DNA of 64,000 bases from Chelativorans salis (GCF_025336525.1 NZ_JAOCZP010000003.1:372001-436000); one strand, 5' to 3'; shown: positions 39,799 through 48,857, numbered from the stretch's first letter. Program-made: numbers and translations. Notes: generated by a model from the sequence alone, not told the origin.

Positions 39799-40359
39799 CT
39801 ACTGCATCGAAAGCGCGCCGGCGGCGAGCGCCGGCAGATAGACGGCCGACAGTTCCGCATCGCTTTGGGAGGCCGGTTCGAGGTCAATGTGCCCCACCGT
39901 CTCGCCCTTCTCGAAGCTCAGCCGGGCGTTGAACCTTCGCGCTAACGCCCGCATCGCATCATTGTGCGGGTGGGTGGTCACGCGAAGCTGCGTATAGCCG
40001 AGCGCGCGGGCGTGGGCGATGAGGCGCTGGAAAAGCTGGCTGCCGAGCCCGCGATGCTGCAGCGCCTTTTCGACGCTGAAGGCGATCTCGGCCGTGGGCG
40101 GGTCGCTTTCCGGGCGTTCGTGCAGCTCCGCCGCCCCGAGAACGTGCCCGTTCTCGACATAGCCGACCACCGTCGCGCCCTGGCTGAAGGAGCGCGCGGC
40201 ATAGTCTTTGAGAAAGGCGTCGCTGGCGGCGCCGTTGAAGCGGTCGCGCCGGCTCCCGGCGTCGAGGCGCATCAGGTGATCGCGGAAAAGGGTAAACTCG
40301 GACGGCCTCAGGCGGCGCACCACGCCGCGCGGTTCTGGTTTTCTTGCCATACGGGCCAT
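39799..40359 (-). CDS. GNAT family N-acetyltransferase
   Basis: A 186-residue acetyl-CoA-dependent acetyltransferase. GNAT motif A is in VEKALQHRGLGSQLFQRLIAHAR (acetyl-CoA loop HRGLGS), preceded by VVGYVENGHVLGAAEL, with motif B around RVTTHPHNDAMRALARRF. ATG at 40359 has GAGGAG about 8 bases upstream; the open frame continues to 40464 without a better start. The substrate is unknown. It is transcribed away from rirA. Confidence 0.8.
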   Translation of the reverse strand: MARMARKPEPRGVVRRLRPSEFTLFRDHLMRLDAGSRRDRFNGAASDAFLKDYAARSFSQGATVVGYVENGHVLGAAELHERPESDPPTAEIAFSVEKALQHRGLGSQLFQRLIAHARALGYTQLRVTTHPHNDAMRALARRFNARLSFEKGETVGHIDLEPASQSDAELSAVYLPALAAGALSMQ

Positions 40360-40542
40360 AAGTCGCACTCCTCGCGGGTTCCTCCCCGAGCCGTTCGACT
40401 CGGCGCGAATATGTGCAGTGCAGCAACGATGCGCAAGAACACCGCGCCGCGCGCATTGCCGCATTGCGTGTGCTGCATGGCTCGCAATCCAGGCATTTTC
40501 CTGATAATCTAGGTCATGTTTTTAGCATTCATCTCTGGAATT

Positions 40543-40569
40543 ATTCTAAACTATGAGCCATATTAGAAT
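40543..40569. promoter_or_regulatory. Inverted repeat in the rirA promoter region
   Basis: ATTCTAA (40543-40549) is inverted as TTAGAAT (40563-40569) with a 13-bp spacer, 24 bp before the rirA start. Its half-site resembles the iron-responsive Irr/ICE-type TTCTAA/TTAGAA sequence. It may serve autoregulation by RirA or control by Irr. Confidence 0.5.
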
Positions 40570-40592
40570 TTGCACGTGACGAAAGGGAATCC

Positions 40593-41054
40593 ATGCGCCT
40601 GACTCGGCAAACCAACTACGCGATCCGCATCCTCATGTATTGCGCTGCCAACGAGGGGCGCCTGAGTCGAATTCCGGATATCGCGCAGGCCTATTCGCTG
40701 TCCGATCTCTTCCTGTTCAAGATCCTGCAGCCGCTGGTGGAGAACGGGCTGGTGCAGACCGTGCGCGGGCGCAACGGCGGCGTGCGGCTTGCCAAGCCCG
40801 CCGAGGAGATCACGCTGTTTGACGTGGTGCGCGTGACGGAAGAGAACTTCGCCATGGCTGAGTGCTTCGAGAACGACGGGACGGACTGCCCGCTTATCGA
40901 TGGCTGCGGCCTCAACGAGGCGTTGCGCAAGGCCCTCGGCGCCTTCTTCGAAGTGCTTTCCTCCTACACCATCCACGATCTGGTCGAGGCCCGGCCCAAC
41001 ATGCGCGGCCTGCTCGGTATCGAGGAGCGGCCGGCGCAGGTGGCAGCGGGTTAA
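40593..41054 (+). CDS. rirA: Iron-responsive Rrf2 family regulator RirA
   Basis: The master iron repressor of rhizobia, sensing iron through a [4Fe-4S] cluster. 153 residues. Winged-helix N-terminus MRLTRQTNYAIRILMYCAAN and the recognition part SLSDLFLFKILQPL followed by VRGRNGGVRL. The three cluster cysteines are C91, C99 and C105 in AECFENDGTDCPLIDGCG. All family residues appear present. The inverted repeat at 40543-40569 lies in its promoter. Confidence 0.95.
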   Translation: MRLTRQTNYAIRILMYCAANEGRLSRIPDIAQAYSLSDLFLFKILQPLVENGLVQTVRGRNGGVRLAKPAEEITLFDVVRVTEENFAMAECFENDGTDCPLIDGCGLNEALRKALGAFFEVLSSYTIHDLVEARPNMRGLLGIEERPAQVAAG

Positions 41055-41081
41055 GCAGACGGACCGCTTGGCTGTGGCCCC

Positions 41082-41624
41082 TCAAATCGCAGCCGCCATG
41101 TCCCGCAGCGCCAGCACGGAGCGCCAGTTGCGGGCGGACATCGCCACTTTCAATGTCGGCTCGATCTTCGGCGCGAAGAGCGATCTGCCCATGCCGTCGG
41201 GCGTGTGCAGGTAAAGGACCCTGCCCCGGATGGCGAAGGTCTCGGTGCTTCTCGGCTTCTCCTGAAGCGCGGCCATCCTTTTGGCCTCCGGCGCACCCTC
41301 CATTAGAAAGGCGTGCAGCATCGTCGGCTGTTCGACGGCGTGCGGGAAAGGGTTCTTGGCGATGAGATCTTCCCACTCTTCAAGGCTTGCCACCAGAACG
41401 GACTTGCGGAAATCCATCTTCTCGCGCACCAATGCGGCGACCTTTGCGGCCACCTCCTCTCCCGCCATCGGGGAGGAAAGCACAGCGTTGCCGCTGTTGA
41501 TGTAGGTCGCAACATTGGCGAAGCCGGCGTCCGAAAGCACCGCACGCAGCGTCTCCACCGGAAGCTGCGTGGCACCGCCGACGCCGCGGAACAAGACGAT
41601 ATAGGCCGTCTCTTTATTACTCAT
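41082..41624 (-). CDS. DUF1697 family protein
   Basis: A 180-residue protein of the DUF1697 family, recognised by YIVLFRGVGGATQLPVETLRAVL, NVATYINSGNAVLSSP and the C-terminal RNWRSVLALRDMA. Its function is unknown. Its ATG overlaps the ilvA stop (41621-41624, ATGA), so it is co-transcribed with threonine deaminase. No signal or membrane segment is seen. Confidence 0.88.
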   Translation of the reverse strand: MSNKETAYIVLFRGVGGATQLPVETLRAVLSDAGFANVATYINSGNAVLSSPMAGEEVAAKVAALVREKMDFRKSVLVASLEEWEDLIAKNPFPHAVEQPTMLHAFLMEGAPEAKRMAALQEKPRSTETFAIRGRVLYLHTPDGMGRSLFAPKIEPTLKVAMSARNWRSVLALRDMAAAI

Positions 41625-42874
41625 ATCAGCAGGCCCGCGATGGTGTCGTTGTCGGTAATGTCCTGATAGGCCCAGCCGGCATCGTCGAAGCGCTTGGTCA
41701 GGACGGCGAAATTGCGCCGTTCCTTGGTCTCGAGACCAATCAGTACGGAGCCGAAATTGCGCGCCGACTTCTTCAGATACTCGAATCGCGTGATGTCGTC
41801 GTCCGGCCCCAGAAGATCGAGAAAGTCGCGCAGCGCGCCCGGCCGCTGGGGAAAGCGGAAGATGAAGTATTTTTTCAGTCCCTCGAAACGCAGCGCCCGC
41901 TCCTTGACGTCCGGCAGGCGCTCGAAATCGAAATTGCCGCCGGAGACGACGGCGACCACCGTGCGCCCCTTCAGTTCCTTGCGCGAAAAGTCCTTGAGCG
42001 CGTCGATGGCGAGCGCGCCGGCCGGCTCCAGCACCACGCCCTCGATGTTCAGCATCTCGATCATGGTGGCGCAGAGGCGGTTTTCGGGAATGAGGCGAAC
42101 GGTTTGCGCGGGAAAGCTCTTCAACCGCCTGAAGGGCTCGCGGCCAATCTCGGCCACCGCCGCCCCGTCGACGAAATTATCGACCTGCGCAAGCTTCACC
42201 CGCTTGCCTGCGGAAAGGCTCCGCTCCAGGCTCGGCGCGCCGGCGGGCTCGGCGAAGAGGAAGCCGGCGTTGCTGCCCGTATCGTGCAGAAAGCCTGTCA
42301 CCCCCGCCGCAAGGCCGCCGCCGCCCACGGGCAGGAGCACCAGTGCATCGTCGAGCCTGCCAAGCTGCTCGGCAAGCTCATGCGCCACCGACGCCTGCCC
42401 TTCTATGATGTCGGGATGGTCGAAGGGCGGCACCATGAGGGCCGCACTTGCCGCGGCGAAGCCGGCGGCCGCCTGGTAGCACTCGTCGAAATAGTCGCCG
42501 ACAAGGCGCACCTCGATGAACTCGCCACCAAACAGCTTCGTCTTGTCGATCTTCTGCTGCGGCGTCGTTACCGGCATGAAGACCACGCCCTTGCGGCCGA
42601 AATGGCGGCAGACGAAGGCAAAGCCCTGGGCATGGTTGCCGGCGGAGGCGCAGACGAAGCCGTCCGGCCCGACGCCGGCGGCGATGGCTTTGCGCATGAA
42701 ATTGAAGGCGCCGCGGATCTTGTAGGAGCGTACCGGCGTCAGGTCTTCCCGCTTCAGAAGCACCCGCGCGCCGGTTTTCTTCGACAGATAGTCGTTCTCC
42801 TGCAGCGGTGTCTCGGGGAAGAGCGCGCGCAGGGCACTGGCCGCCTGCCCGACCCGCTCGACAAATGCACTCAT
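41621..42874 (-). CDS. ilvA: Threonine ammonia-lyase (biosynthetic-type)
   Basis: Deaminates threonine to 2-oxobutyrate, the first isoleucine step. 417 residues: a PLP domain with K52 in YKIRGAFNF, SAGNHAQGFAF and the glycine loop PVGGGGLAAG, then one ACT-like regulatory domain (about 330-415, KKYFIFRFPQRPGALRDFLDLLGPDDDITRFEY split). The short single-ACT form is common in alphaproteobacteria. It leads a two-gene transcript with DUF1697. Confidence 0.92.
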   Translation of the reverse strand: MSAFVERVGQAASALRALFPETPLQENDYLSKKTGARVLLKREDLTPVRSYKIRGAFNFMRKAIAAGVGPDGFVCASAGNHAQGFAFVCRHFGRKGVVFMPVTTPQQKIDKTKLFGGEFIEVRLVGDYFDECYQAAAGFAAASAALMVPPFDHPDIIEGQASVAHELAEQLGRLDDALVLLPVGGGGLAAGVTGFLHDTGSNAGFLFAEPAGAPSLERSLSAGKRVKLAQVDNFVDGAAVAEIGREPFRRLKSFPAQTVRLIPENRLCATMIEMLNIEGVVLEPAGALAIDALKDFSRKELKGRTVVAVVSGGNFDFERLPDVKERALRFEGLKKYFIFRFPQRPGALRDFLDLLGPDDDITRFEYLKKSARNFGSVLIGLETKERRNFAVLTKRFDDAGWAYQDITDNDTIAGLLI

Positions 42875-42911
42875 CTCGTCTCCTTTGCCTGGTTTTTCTG
42901 CGGGCGTGCTC

Positions 42912-44732
42912 TTACGGCAAAAGCAGATCGACCTTGCGGAAGGTCGTGACGTCGATGATGCCGATGTCGGAAATGCGCAATTCGGGAATGACGACCAGAG
43001 CGAGCAGCGAGTGCTGCATGTAGGCGTTGTTGAGTGTGCAGCCCATGTCGCGCATGGCGGCGGCGAGCTTCGCCGCCTTCCCGGCCACCACCTCCGCCCG
43101 CTCGTCCGACATCAGGCCGGCGATCGGCATCTCCACCAGCGCCAGCTCCTTGCCCTTCGAGATCATCACCACGCCGCCGCCCACCTGGCCCAGCCGGTTT
43201 GCCGCCTTGGCCATGTCTTCCTTGTTGGTGCCGACGACGATCATGTGGTGCGAATCGTGCGCCACGGTGGAGGCCATGGCGCAGTCCTGCGTGTAACCGA
43301 AACCGGAGACGAAGCCGTTGGTGACGGCTCCCGTGCCGCGATGGCGCTCCACCAGGGCGATCTGGCATACGTCGTTGCGCCGGTCCATGGCCACCACGCC
43401 GCCACTGACGGGAAGTTCCGCGGCAAGCGCGCGCGTCGGCGCCTGGTTCTCGATCACGCCGATGACGCGCGCCTTGACGCTGCGCGCGCCCTTGGGCGCC
43501 GGGATGTTGAAATCGTCAGCTGTTAGGCGCTTGCCGAGCCGCACTGTCTTTTTGGCTGTCGCCGGATAGGCGTAGGCGGGGATTTTCGCCTCCAGCTTGC
43601 CGTCGCGGGCAAGGCGGATGCCGCGCGCATAAACCTCGTCGATAACGAGCGCGGCCAGGTCGGAGACGATGAGAAGGTCGGCGCGCCTACCTGGCGTGAT
43701 CGAGCCCAGCTCGCGCTCCAGCTTGAAGTGCTCGGCCGTGTTGATGGTCGCCATCTGGATCGCTGTCACCGGCTTCAGCCCTTGCGCGATGGCGTGGCGC
43801 ACGACGCGGTCCATATGCCCTTCCTCTACGAGGGTGCCGGAGTGGCTATCGTCAGTGCACAGGATGAAGTTGCGCGGGTCGAGCCCCTGCTCCGTCACCG
43901 CCTTGATCTGGCTTGCCACGTCATACCAGGCCGAGCCGAGTCTCAGCATCGCCTTCATGCCCTGGCGCACGCGGGCGATTGCGTCCTCCATGCGCGTGCC
44001 TTCGTGGTCGTCCTCGGGCCCGCCGGCAACATAGCCGTGGAAGGCGCGGCCGAGGTCCGGCGAGGCGAAGTGCCCGCCCACCGTCTTACCCGCTTCCACA
44101 GTGGCAGCGATCTCGCCTGCCATCACCGGATTGTTCGCGGCGACACCGGGAAAATTCATCACCTCGCCGAGGCCGATGATGTTGTCCCAGCCCATCGCCT
44201 CGGCCACGTCCTCGGCGCCGAGCTGCGCCCCGGCATTCTCCAGCCCCGGCGCGGACGGCACGCAGGAGGGCATCTGCACATAGACGTTGATCGCCTGCGC
44301 CGCCGCCTCGTCATGCATCAGCCGCACGCCTTGAAGCCCCAGCACATTGGCGATCTCGTGCGGGTCAATGAACATCGATGTGGTGCCATGCGGGATGACG
44401 GCGCGGCAGAATTCCGTCACCGTCACCATGCCGCTTTCCACATGCATGTGCGCATCGCACAGGCCCGGCACCAGATAACGGCCCCTGGCGTCCACCACCT
44501 TGGTTTTGTCGCCGATGGCGTGGCTGGCGTCCGGTCCGCAATAGGCGAAGCGGCCGGCGACGATGGCAAGGTCGGTGCCGGGAATCACCTCGCCCGAGTG
44601 AACGTTGACCCAGCGCCCGTTGCGAACCACCAGATCGGCAGGCTTGCGCCCCATGGCGACATCGACGAGCAGCGGCGCGACGGCGCTCCAGGGTTTCGGC
44701 TTCTTGGACGAATCTGCGGCTGACGCTGGCAT
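42912..44732 (-). CDS. ade: Adenine deaminase
   Basis: Deaminates adenine to hypoxanthine in purine salvage. 606 residues from ATG 44732, which has AAGGAG seven bases ahead; a longer frame to 44783 adds no homologous sequence. The amidohydrolase metal site is DAHMHVESG (about 90-98), a metal-site Asp is in CTDDSHSG, and the C-terminal domain has SGFGYTQDCAMASTVAHDSHH. The length matches the long alphaproteobacterial form. It diverges from the acetyltransferase gene, with repeated TAATT motifs in between. Confidence 0.93.
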   Translation of the reverse strand: MPASAADSSKKPKPWSAVAPLLVDVAMGRKPADLVVRNGRWVNVHSGEVIPGTDLAIVAGRFAYCGPDASHAIGDKTKVVDARGRYLVPGLCDAHMHVESGMVTVTEFCRAVIPHGTTSMFIDPHEIANVLGLQGVRLMHDEAAAQAINVYVQMPSCVPSAPGLENAGAQLGAEDVAEAMGWDNIIGLGEVMNFPGVAANNPVMAGEIAATVEAGKTVGGHFASPDLGRAFHGYVAGGPEDDHEGTRMEDAIARVRQGMKAMLRLGSAWYDVASQIKAVTEQGLDPRNFILCTDDSHSGTLVEEGHMDRVVRHAIAQGLKPVTAIQMATINTAEHFKLERELGSITPGRRADLLIVSDLAALVIDEVYARGIRLARDGKLEAKIPAYAYPATAKKTVRLGKRLTADDFNIPAPKGARSVKARVIGVIENQAPTRALAAELPVSGGVVAMDRRNDVCQIALVERHRGTGAVTNGFVSGFGYTQDCAMASTVAHDSHHMIVVGTNKEDMAKAANRLGQVGGGVVMISKGKELALVEMPIAGLMSDERAEVVAGKAAKLAAAMRDMGCTLNNAYMQHSLLALVVIPELRISDIGIIDVTTFRKVDLLLP

Positions 44733-44782
44733 GGCGGTCTCCTTCGGCCGCACTTTCGCAAACCTCCAGGCGCGATGCCACA

Positions 44783-44831
44783 TAATTGATCTATAATTCG
44801 GGCGACACCTAATTCAGGTGCCGCATAATTC
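44783..44831. promoter_or_regulatory. Four repeated TAATT(C/G) motifs between ade and nat
   Basis: TAATT units begin at 44783, 44794, 44810 and 44826, spaced 11, 16 and 16 bp, most followed by CA, CG or GA. One sits inside the small palindrome CACCT-AATTC-AGGTG. The cluster lies in the control region of two divergent genes and is a candidate operator. Confidence 0.4.
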
Positions 44832-44913
44832 AGTTGGTTGTCAGTATCCTGCTTGCATCGCGATCGATGCACCCCCACATCAACGGCTTCTTTAGCAATC
44901 CGGAGGGACACGG

Positions 44914-45729
44914 ATGAACGTCGCCACGCAGACGATCAACCTCGCGGCCTATCTGCGCCGTGTAAAATATGAGGGCCCGCTGGAGCCGACGCTGGAGACG
45001 CTTTCCGCCCTCCACCTTCACCATCCCCTTGCCATCGCCTTCGAAAATCTTGATCCGCTTCTGCGGCGCCCAGTCAATCTCGACCTGGCTTCGCTCCAGG
45101 AAAAGCTCATCTTCGGTGGCCGCGGCGGCTATTGCTTCGAGCACAACCTGCTTTTCATGCATGTGCTTTCGACCCTGGGTTTCCAGGTTTCGGGGCTGGC
45201 CGCGCGCGTATTGTGGGGCCGCGAGGAAGATGCCGTCACCCCGCGCGGCCACATGCTCCTGCGCGTCGAGCTTCCCGAGGGGACCTATCTCGCCGATGTC
45301 GGCTTCGGCGGACTGACGCTGACGGCGCCGCTGCGGCTTGAAGCGGGGCTTGAACAAGAAACGCCGCACGAGAGCTTCCGCCTCGACCGTGACGGCGACA
45401 CCTGGCGCATGCGCGCCGATGTCGACGGCGAATGGCGCTGCCTCTATCGCTTCAGCCTCGAAGAGCAGTTCCCGGTCGATTACGAAGCCACCAACTATTT
45501 CCTGTCGACCAGCCCAGCCTCTCACTTCCGGAATTCTCTGATCGCCGCCCGCCCCACTCCCGAGGGCCGCTATGCGCTCCTCAACAACCGCCTGAACGTC
45601 CACGGCGGCAACGGCTCGCGGCGCGAGCTGAAGGAGGCGGAAGAGATCGAGGCGGTGCTGTGGGACATCTTCGGCATCGACGTGCCGGAGGGACTGCCGG
45701 AGGCGCTGAAGCGCGAGGCGATCGCGTGA
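44914..45729 (+). CDS. nat: Arylamine N-acetyltransferase
   Basis: Transfers acetyl from acetyl-CoA to arylamines and hydrazines. 271 residues, normal length. The catalytic triad is C74 (GGYCFEHN), H113 (RGHMLL) and D128 (ADVGFGG). CGGAGGG precedes the ATG by six bases. It converges on the aldo/keto reductase gene. The physiological substrate is unknown. Confidence 0.93.
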   Translation: MNVATQTINLAAYLRRVKYEGPLEPTLETLSALHLHHPLAIAFENLDPLLRRPVNLDLASLQEKLIFGGRGGYCFEHNLLFMHVLSTLGFQVSGLAARVLWGREEDAVTPRGHMLLRVELPEGTYLADVGFGGLTLTAPLRLEAGLEQETPHESFRLDRDGDTWRMRADVDGEWRCLYRFSLEEQFPVDYEATNYFLSTSPASHFRNSLIAARPTPEGRYALLNNRLNVHGGNGSRRELKEAEEIEAVLWDIFGIDVPEGLPEALKREAIA

Positions 45730-45760
45730 CGCGCTGATCGGGAACCGACCGCCGACGGCA

Positions 45761-46591
45761 TTAGACGGCATCCCACTCGGGCGAAAAGCCGTAATCGCAG
45801 AGGCGCCGCCCGGCGCTTCTCAGGCGGCTGATCGCCGTCATCTCGCCGGCGTCTAGCGAGAAGTCGAAGATGTCGGCATTCTCGGCCAGGCGCTCCTTGC
45901 GGCTGGTGCGGGGGATGACGGCGACATCCTCCTGCTCGATGTGCCAGCGAAGCACGATCTGCGCCGGCGTCTTGCCGTGGCGCGCCGCAGCCTCGGCCAC
46001 CGCCGGCTCCCCAAGAAGTTGGCCGCCGCGATAGATGGGGCAGTAGGAGACCATGGCCATGCTGTTTTCCCGGCAGGCGGCGTGCACTTTGTCCTGGTTG
46101 AGATAGGGATGGTACTCGACCTGATTGGCCACCAGCGGCGCCTCGGACAGAAGTACCGCCTCCGCCAGGAGCTGCGAGGGGAAGTTGGAGACGCCGATGT
46201 GACGCGCAAGCCCCTCCTCGCGCACGCGGTTGAGCGCGTCCATGGTCTCGGCCAGCGGAACGGCCGGGTTCGGCCAATGAACGAGCAGGAGGTCGACATG
46301 GTCGAGACGCAGGCGTTTCAGGCTCTCGGCCGCCGAGCGCTTCAGGTCGGCGGGCGCCAGATCCGTCCACCAGACCTTGGTGGTGAGGAAGATGTCGTCG
46401 CGGGGAACGCCGGAGCGTCGGACGCCCTCGCCGACCGCGCGTTCGTTGCCATAGATCGCCGCCGTATCCACATGGCGGTAGCCGATGCCGAGCGCATGGC
46501 TGACGAGATCGGTGCAGGTGCCGCCATCGAGGGTCCAGGTCCCAAGGCCGATCGCCGGCATTTCGGCACCGTTCACAGATAGCTTCTTCAT
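45761..46591 (-). CDS. Aldo/keto reductase
   Basis: A 276-residue NADPH-dependent aldo/keto reductase with the TIM-barrel signature set: GLGTWTLDGG at the start, catalytic D (YRHVDTAAIYGNE, D and Y present), K (LTTKVWW), H (LLLVHWPNP), and the cofactor segment VIPRTSRKERLAEN. ATG at 46591 follows AAGGAGG; the open frame to 46693 has no better start. The 2,5-didehydrogluconate/methylglyoxal reductase group is the closest fit by eye, and the substrate is not known. Confidence 0.9.
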   Translation of the reverse strand: MKKLSVNGAEMPAIGLGTWTLDGGTCTDLVSHALGIGYRHVDTAAIYGNERAVGEGVRRSGVPRDDIFLTTKVWWTDLAPADLKRSAAESLKRLRLDHVDLLLVHWPNPAVPLAETMDALNRVREEGLARHIGVSNFPSQLLAEAVLLSEAPLVANQVEYHPYLNQDKVHAACRENSMAMVSYCPIYRGGQLLGEPAVAEAAARHGKTPAQIVLRWHIEQEDVAVIPRTSRKERLAENADIFDFSLDAGEMTAISRLRSAGRRLCDYGFSPEWDAV

Positions 46592-46719
46592 GGGCTTCTC
46601 CCTCCTTGCGCTGTTATCCGCTTGCGGCAAAGGCGCTTTGCGCGCCCAAACGCATTGAACGGCGGCCAAGAATATGCGTTCCTGCGCCGGCATTTCATGA
46701 CGCTGCGGGGACGCTGAAG

Positions 46720-47676
46720 GTGCAACTGCCGCCGACGGATCATCGACGAATAGAGCTCATCGACATCGCCCGCGGCACCGCCCTGGTCGCCATGGCCATA
46801 TACCATTTTACATGGGACCTCGATTTTTTCGGCTATATCGAGCCCGGCACGTCGGTGACGGGCGGATGGAAGATCTTTGCCCGCTCCATCGCCAGCTCTT
46901 TCCTGTTCCTGGTGGGCGTCAGCCTTTATCTCGCGCATGGGCAGGGAATCCGCTTGCGCTCCTTCGCCAGGAGGCTGGCGATGATCGCCATTGCGGCGGC
47001 GGCGATTACGGCGGTGACCTATTTCACCATGCCGGATGCCTTCATCTTCTTCGGCATCTTGCACAACATCACGGTCTCAAGCGTGCTCGGCCTTTTGCTC
47101 CTGAGGCTGCCGGTCGTCGCGCTCGTGGCGGTGGCCGCGGCGGTTGTCGCCGCGCCGCATTTCGTGCATGCGCCGTTCCTCGACCAGCCGATCTTCTGGT
47201 GGACCGGGCTTTCGCGCAACGTTCCCGGCACCAACGACTATATCCCCATCTTTCCCTGGTTCGGCGCCGTGCTCATGGGTGTCGCGGCCGCCAAAGCGGC
47301 GGCGCGCGCGGGCCTCTTCGCCCGCATGGCGGTATTTGCGCCGGCGAAGCGGGTGCCGCTTCTGGGGGCGGCCGGGCGCCACAGCCTGGCCTTCTACCTG
47401 CTGCACCAGCCGGTGCTGTTCTCCAGCGTCTGGCTCTTTGCCCAGATCATGCCGCCGCCCGCGCCCGATCAGGGGCAGTTCTTTCTTGAAGCGTGCGATA
47501 GCCAGTGTACGGCCGAACACGAGGAAAATTTCTGCCGCGCCTACTGTGCGTGCGTGCTGGAGGAGGCCACGGCCGAGAACCGGCTCGACGAGCTTTACAA
47601 TCCACAGCGCAGCGAGGCGACGCAGTCCTGGCTGGAGGATGTTGCCTTTCGTTGCAGCGTCGAAAACAATGGATGA
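46720..47676 (+). CDS. DUF1624-type membrane acyltransferase with Cys-rich C-terminal tail
   Basis: A membrane protein related to heparan-alpha-glucosaminide N-acetyltransferases (DUF1624), starting RRIELIDIARGTALVAMAIYHF split across the first helix, with eight or more membrane segments and the FPWFGAVLMGVAAAK motif. GTG at 46720 is proposed because the sequence before it looks non-coding; a TTG at 46606 is in frame. After the last membrane segment comes a soluble tail of about 65 residues with six cysteines (CDSQC, CRAYCAC, RCS), unusual for the family. The substrate is unknown. Confidence 0.75.
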   Translation: MQLPPTDHRRIELIDIARGTALVAMAIYHFTWDLDFFGYIEPGTSVTGGWKIFARSIASSFLFLVGVSLYLAHGQGIRLRSFARRLAMIAIAAAAITAVTYFTMPDAFIFFGILHNITVSSVLGLLLLRLPVVALVAVAAAVVAAPHFVHAPFLDQPIFWWTGLSRNVPGTNDYIPIFPWFGAVLMGVAAAKAAARAGLFARMAVFAPAKRVPLLGAAGRHSLAFYLLHQPVLFSSVWLFAQIMPPPAPDQGQFFLEACDSQCTAEHEENFCRAYCACVLEEATAENRLDELYNPQRSEATQSWLEDVAFRCSVENNG

Positions 47677-47732
47677 GGCCCGCCGATGAGCCGGCCTGAA
47701 AGGCAGGCGCCGCGCCTGGAGGAGGAGAGCCT

Positions 47733-48212
47733 ATGAGCGATTCGACCGAGCACGCTCCAAGCCGCATTCCATGGCCGCCGATCCTTTATCTATGCGCCAT
47801 CGCGGCAAGCGTGGCGCTGGCTTATGCAGTGCCGCTGCCCTGGTTCGGCCCGCCGCTCTCCGACCTGCTTTTCGCTATCGGTTGGCTTCTGCTTGTGGCG
47901 GGCGTGGCGATGGAGATTTTTGCCGTCAGGACTCTGCGCCGCGCCAACACCACCATCATGGTGAACAGGAGCGCCGAGCATCTGGTGACGAGCGGGCCCT
48001 ACGCCTTCAGCCGCAATCCCATCTATCTGGGGAACACGGCGATCATGTTTGCTATCGGCATGATCAGCGGTGTGGTCTGGTTTTTCATCTTCGGCATCGT
48101 CGCTGCGATCGCGACGCAGAAGCTTGCCATTGAGCCAGAGGAACGGCATCTGGCGCTGCGCTTCGGCAAACGCTACCGCGACTATCAGAAGAAGGCGCGG
48201 CGCTGGTTCTAA
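47733..48212 (+). CDS. Isoprenylcysteine/phospholipid methyltransferase-like membrane protein
   Basis: A 159-residue integral membrane protein of the ICMT/PEMT superfamily with about four hydrophobic helices. The SAM-binding part is LVTSGPYAFSRNPIYLGN and the C-terminal EERHLALRFGKRYRDYQKKARRW, both family hallmarks. GGAGGAGGAG precedes the ATG. Members methylate small hydrophobic molecules or lipids; the substrate is unknown. It follows the DUF1624 gene by 56 bp and may be co-transcribed. Confidence 0.85.
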   Translation: MSDSTEHAPSRIPWPPILYLCAIAASVALAYAVPLPWFGPPLSDLLFAIGWLLLVAGVAMEIFAVRTLRRANTTIMVNRSAEHLVTSGPYAFSRNPIYLGNTAIMFAIGMISGVVWFFIFGIVAAIATQKLAIEPEERHLALRFGKRYRDYQKKARRWF

Positions 48213-48300
48213 GAAGGCCTTTAGGCCACATGGGTATGCCAGCGCCCCTTCGCGCATACCTAGGCCTTCTGATTCGATCTCGCCCTGATACAAGAGCTTC

Positions 48301-48687
48301 TCAGGTCTTTACGCCGAGCTCCGCCAATCGCTCCACGCAGGCTTCCTCCGCCTGGTCCAGTTCCTGAAGCGTGTCTTCCAGATCGCGGCGCTTCTGGCGC
48401 AGGTTCTGCCGCTTCTCTTCGATCTTCTGGATCATCAGGTGCAGTTGCGCCACCTCGCCGGGCGGGGTTCTGTAGACCTCGATGATCTCGCGGATCTCGT
48501 TGATGGAGAATCCCAGCCGGCGGCCGCGCAGGATCTGGCGCACCAGGTGCCGGTCGGAAGGGCGATAGAGGCGCGTGCGCCCGCGGCGCACGGGATGGAT
48601 GAGCCCCTCGTCCTCATAGAATCGCAGCGTGCGTGTCGAGATGCCGAATTCGCGGGTGAGTTCCGTAATCGTGTAATATTCCCGCAT
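48301..48687 (-). CDS. MerR family regulator (LiuR-like)
   Basis: A 128-residue MerR regulator: YTITELTREFGISTRTLRFYEDEGLIHPVRRGRTRLY (about 5-41, split here) is the DNA-binding domain, followed by a coiled coil ending with Cys. The coiled coil (KIEEKRQNLRQKRRDLEDTLQELDQ) fits the dimer antiparallel helix. The site TTTACGTAAAAGTCAA at 48734-48749 resembles LiuR-type operators. It diverges from an MFS transporter gene. A role in branched-chain or fatty acid catabolism is inferred from family, not from neighbours. Confidence 0.85.
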   Translation of the reverse strand: MREYYTITELTREFGISTRTLRFYEDEGLIHPVRRGRTRLYRPSDRHLVRQILRGRRLGFSINEIREIIEVYRTPPGEVAQLHLMIQKIEEKRQNLRQKRRDLEDTLQELDQAEEACVERLAELGVKT

Positions 48688-48733
48688 GCGCTCGCCAGTT
48701 CCGCTTTCCAGAGGGGGCGACACTGCCACCTGA

Positions 48734-48749
48734 TTTACGTAAAAGTCAA
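48734..48749. promoter_or_regulatory. Candidate MerR operator between the regulator and the MFS gene
   Basis: TTTACGTAAAAGTCAA is close to the TTTACGT/ACGTAAA-type palindromes bound by LiuR-class MerR proteins. It lies 47 bp upstream of the regulator and 109 bp upstream of the divergent MFS gene. Confidence 0.5.
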
Positions 48750-48857
48750 TTCACACCGCGCGCTTTCCCCCCGGGAACAACCGATACCGCGCCCTGGCCC
48801 TACCACCTCCACCGGTAGCAAGGCTACGGCTGGTCGGCGAACACCCGGAGACCTGCC

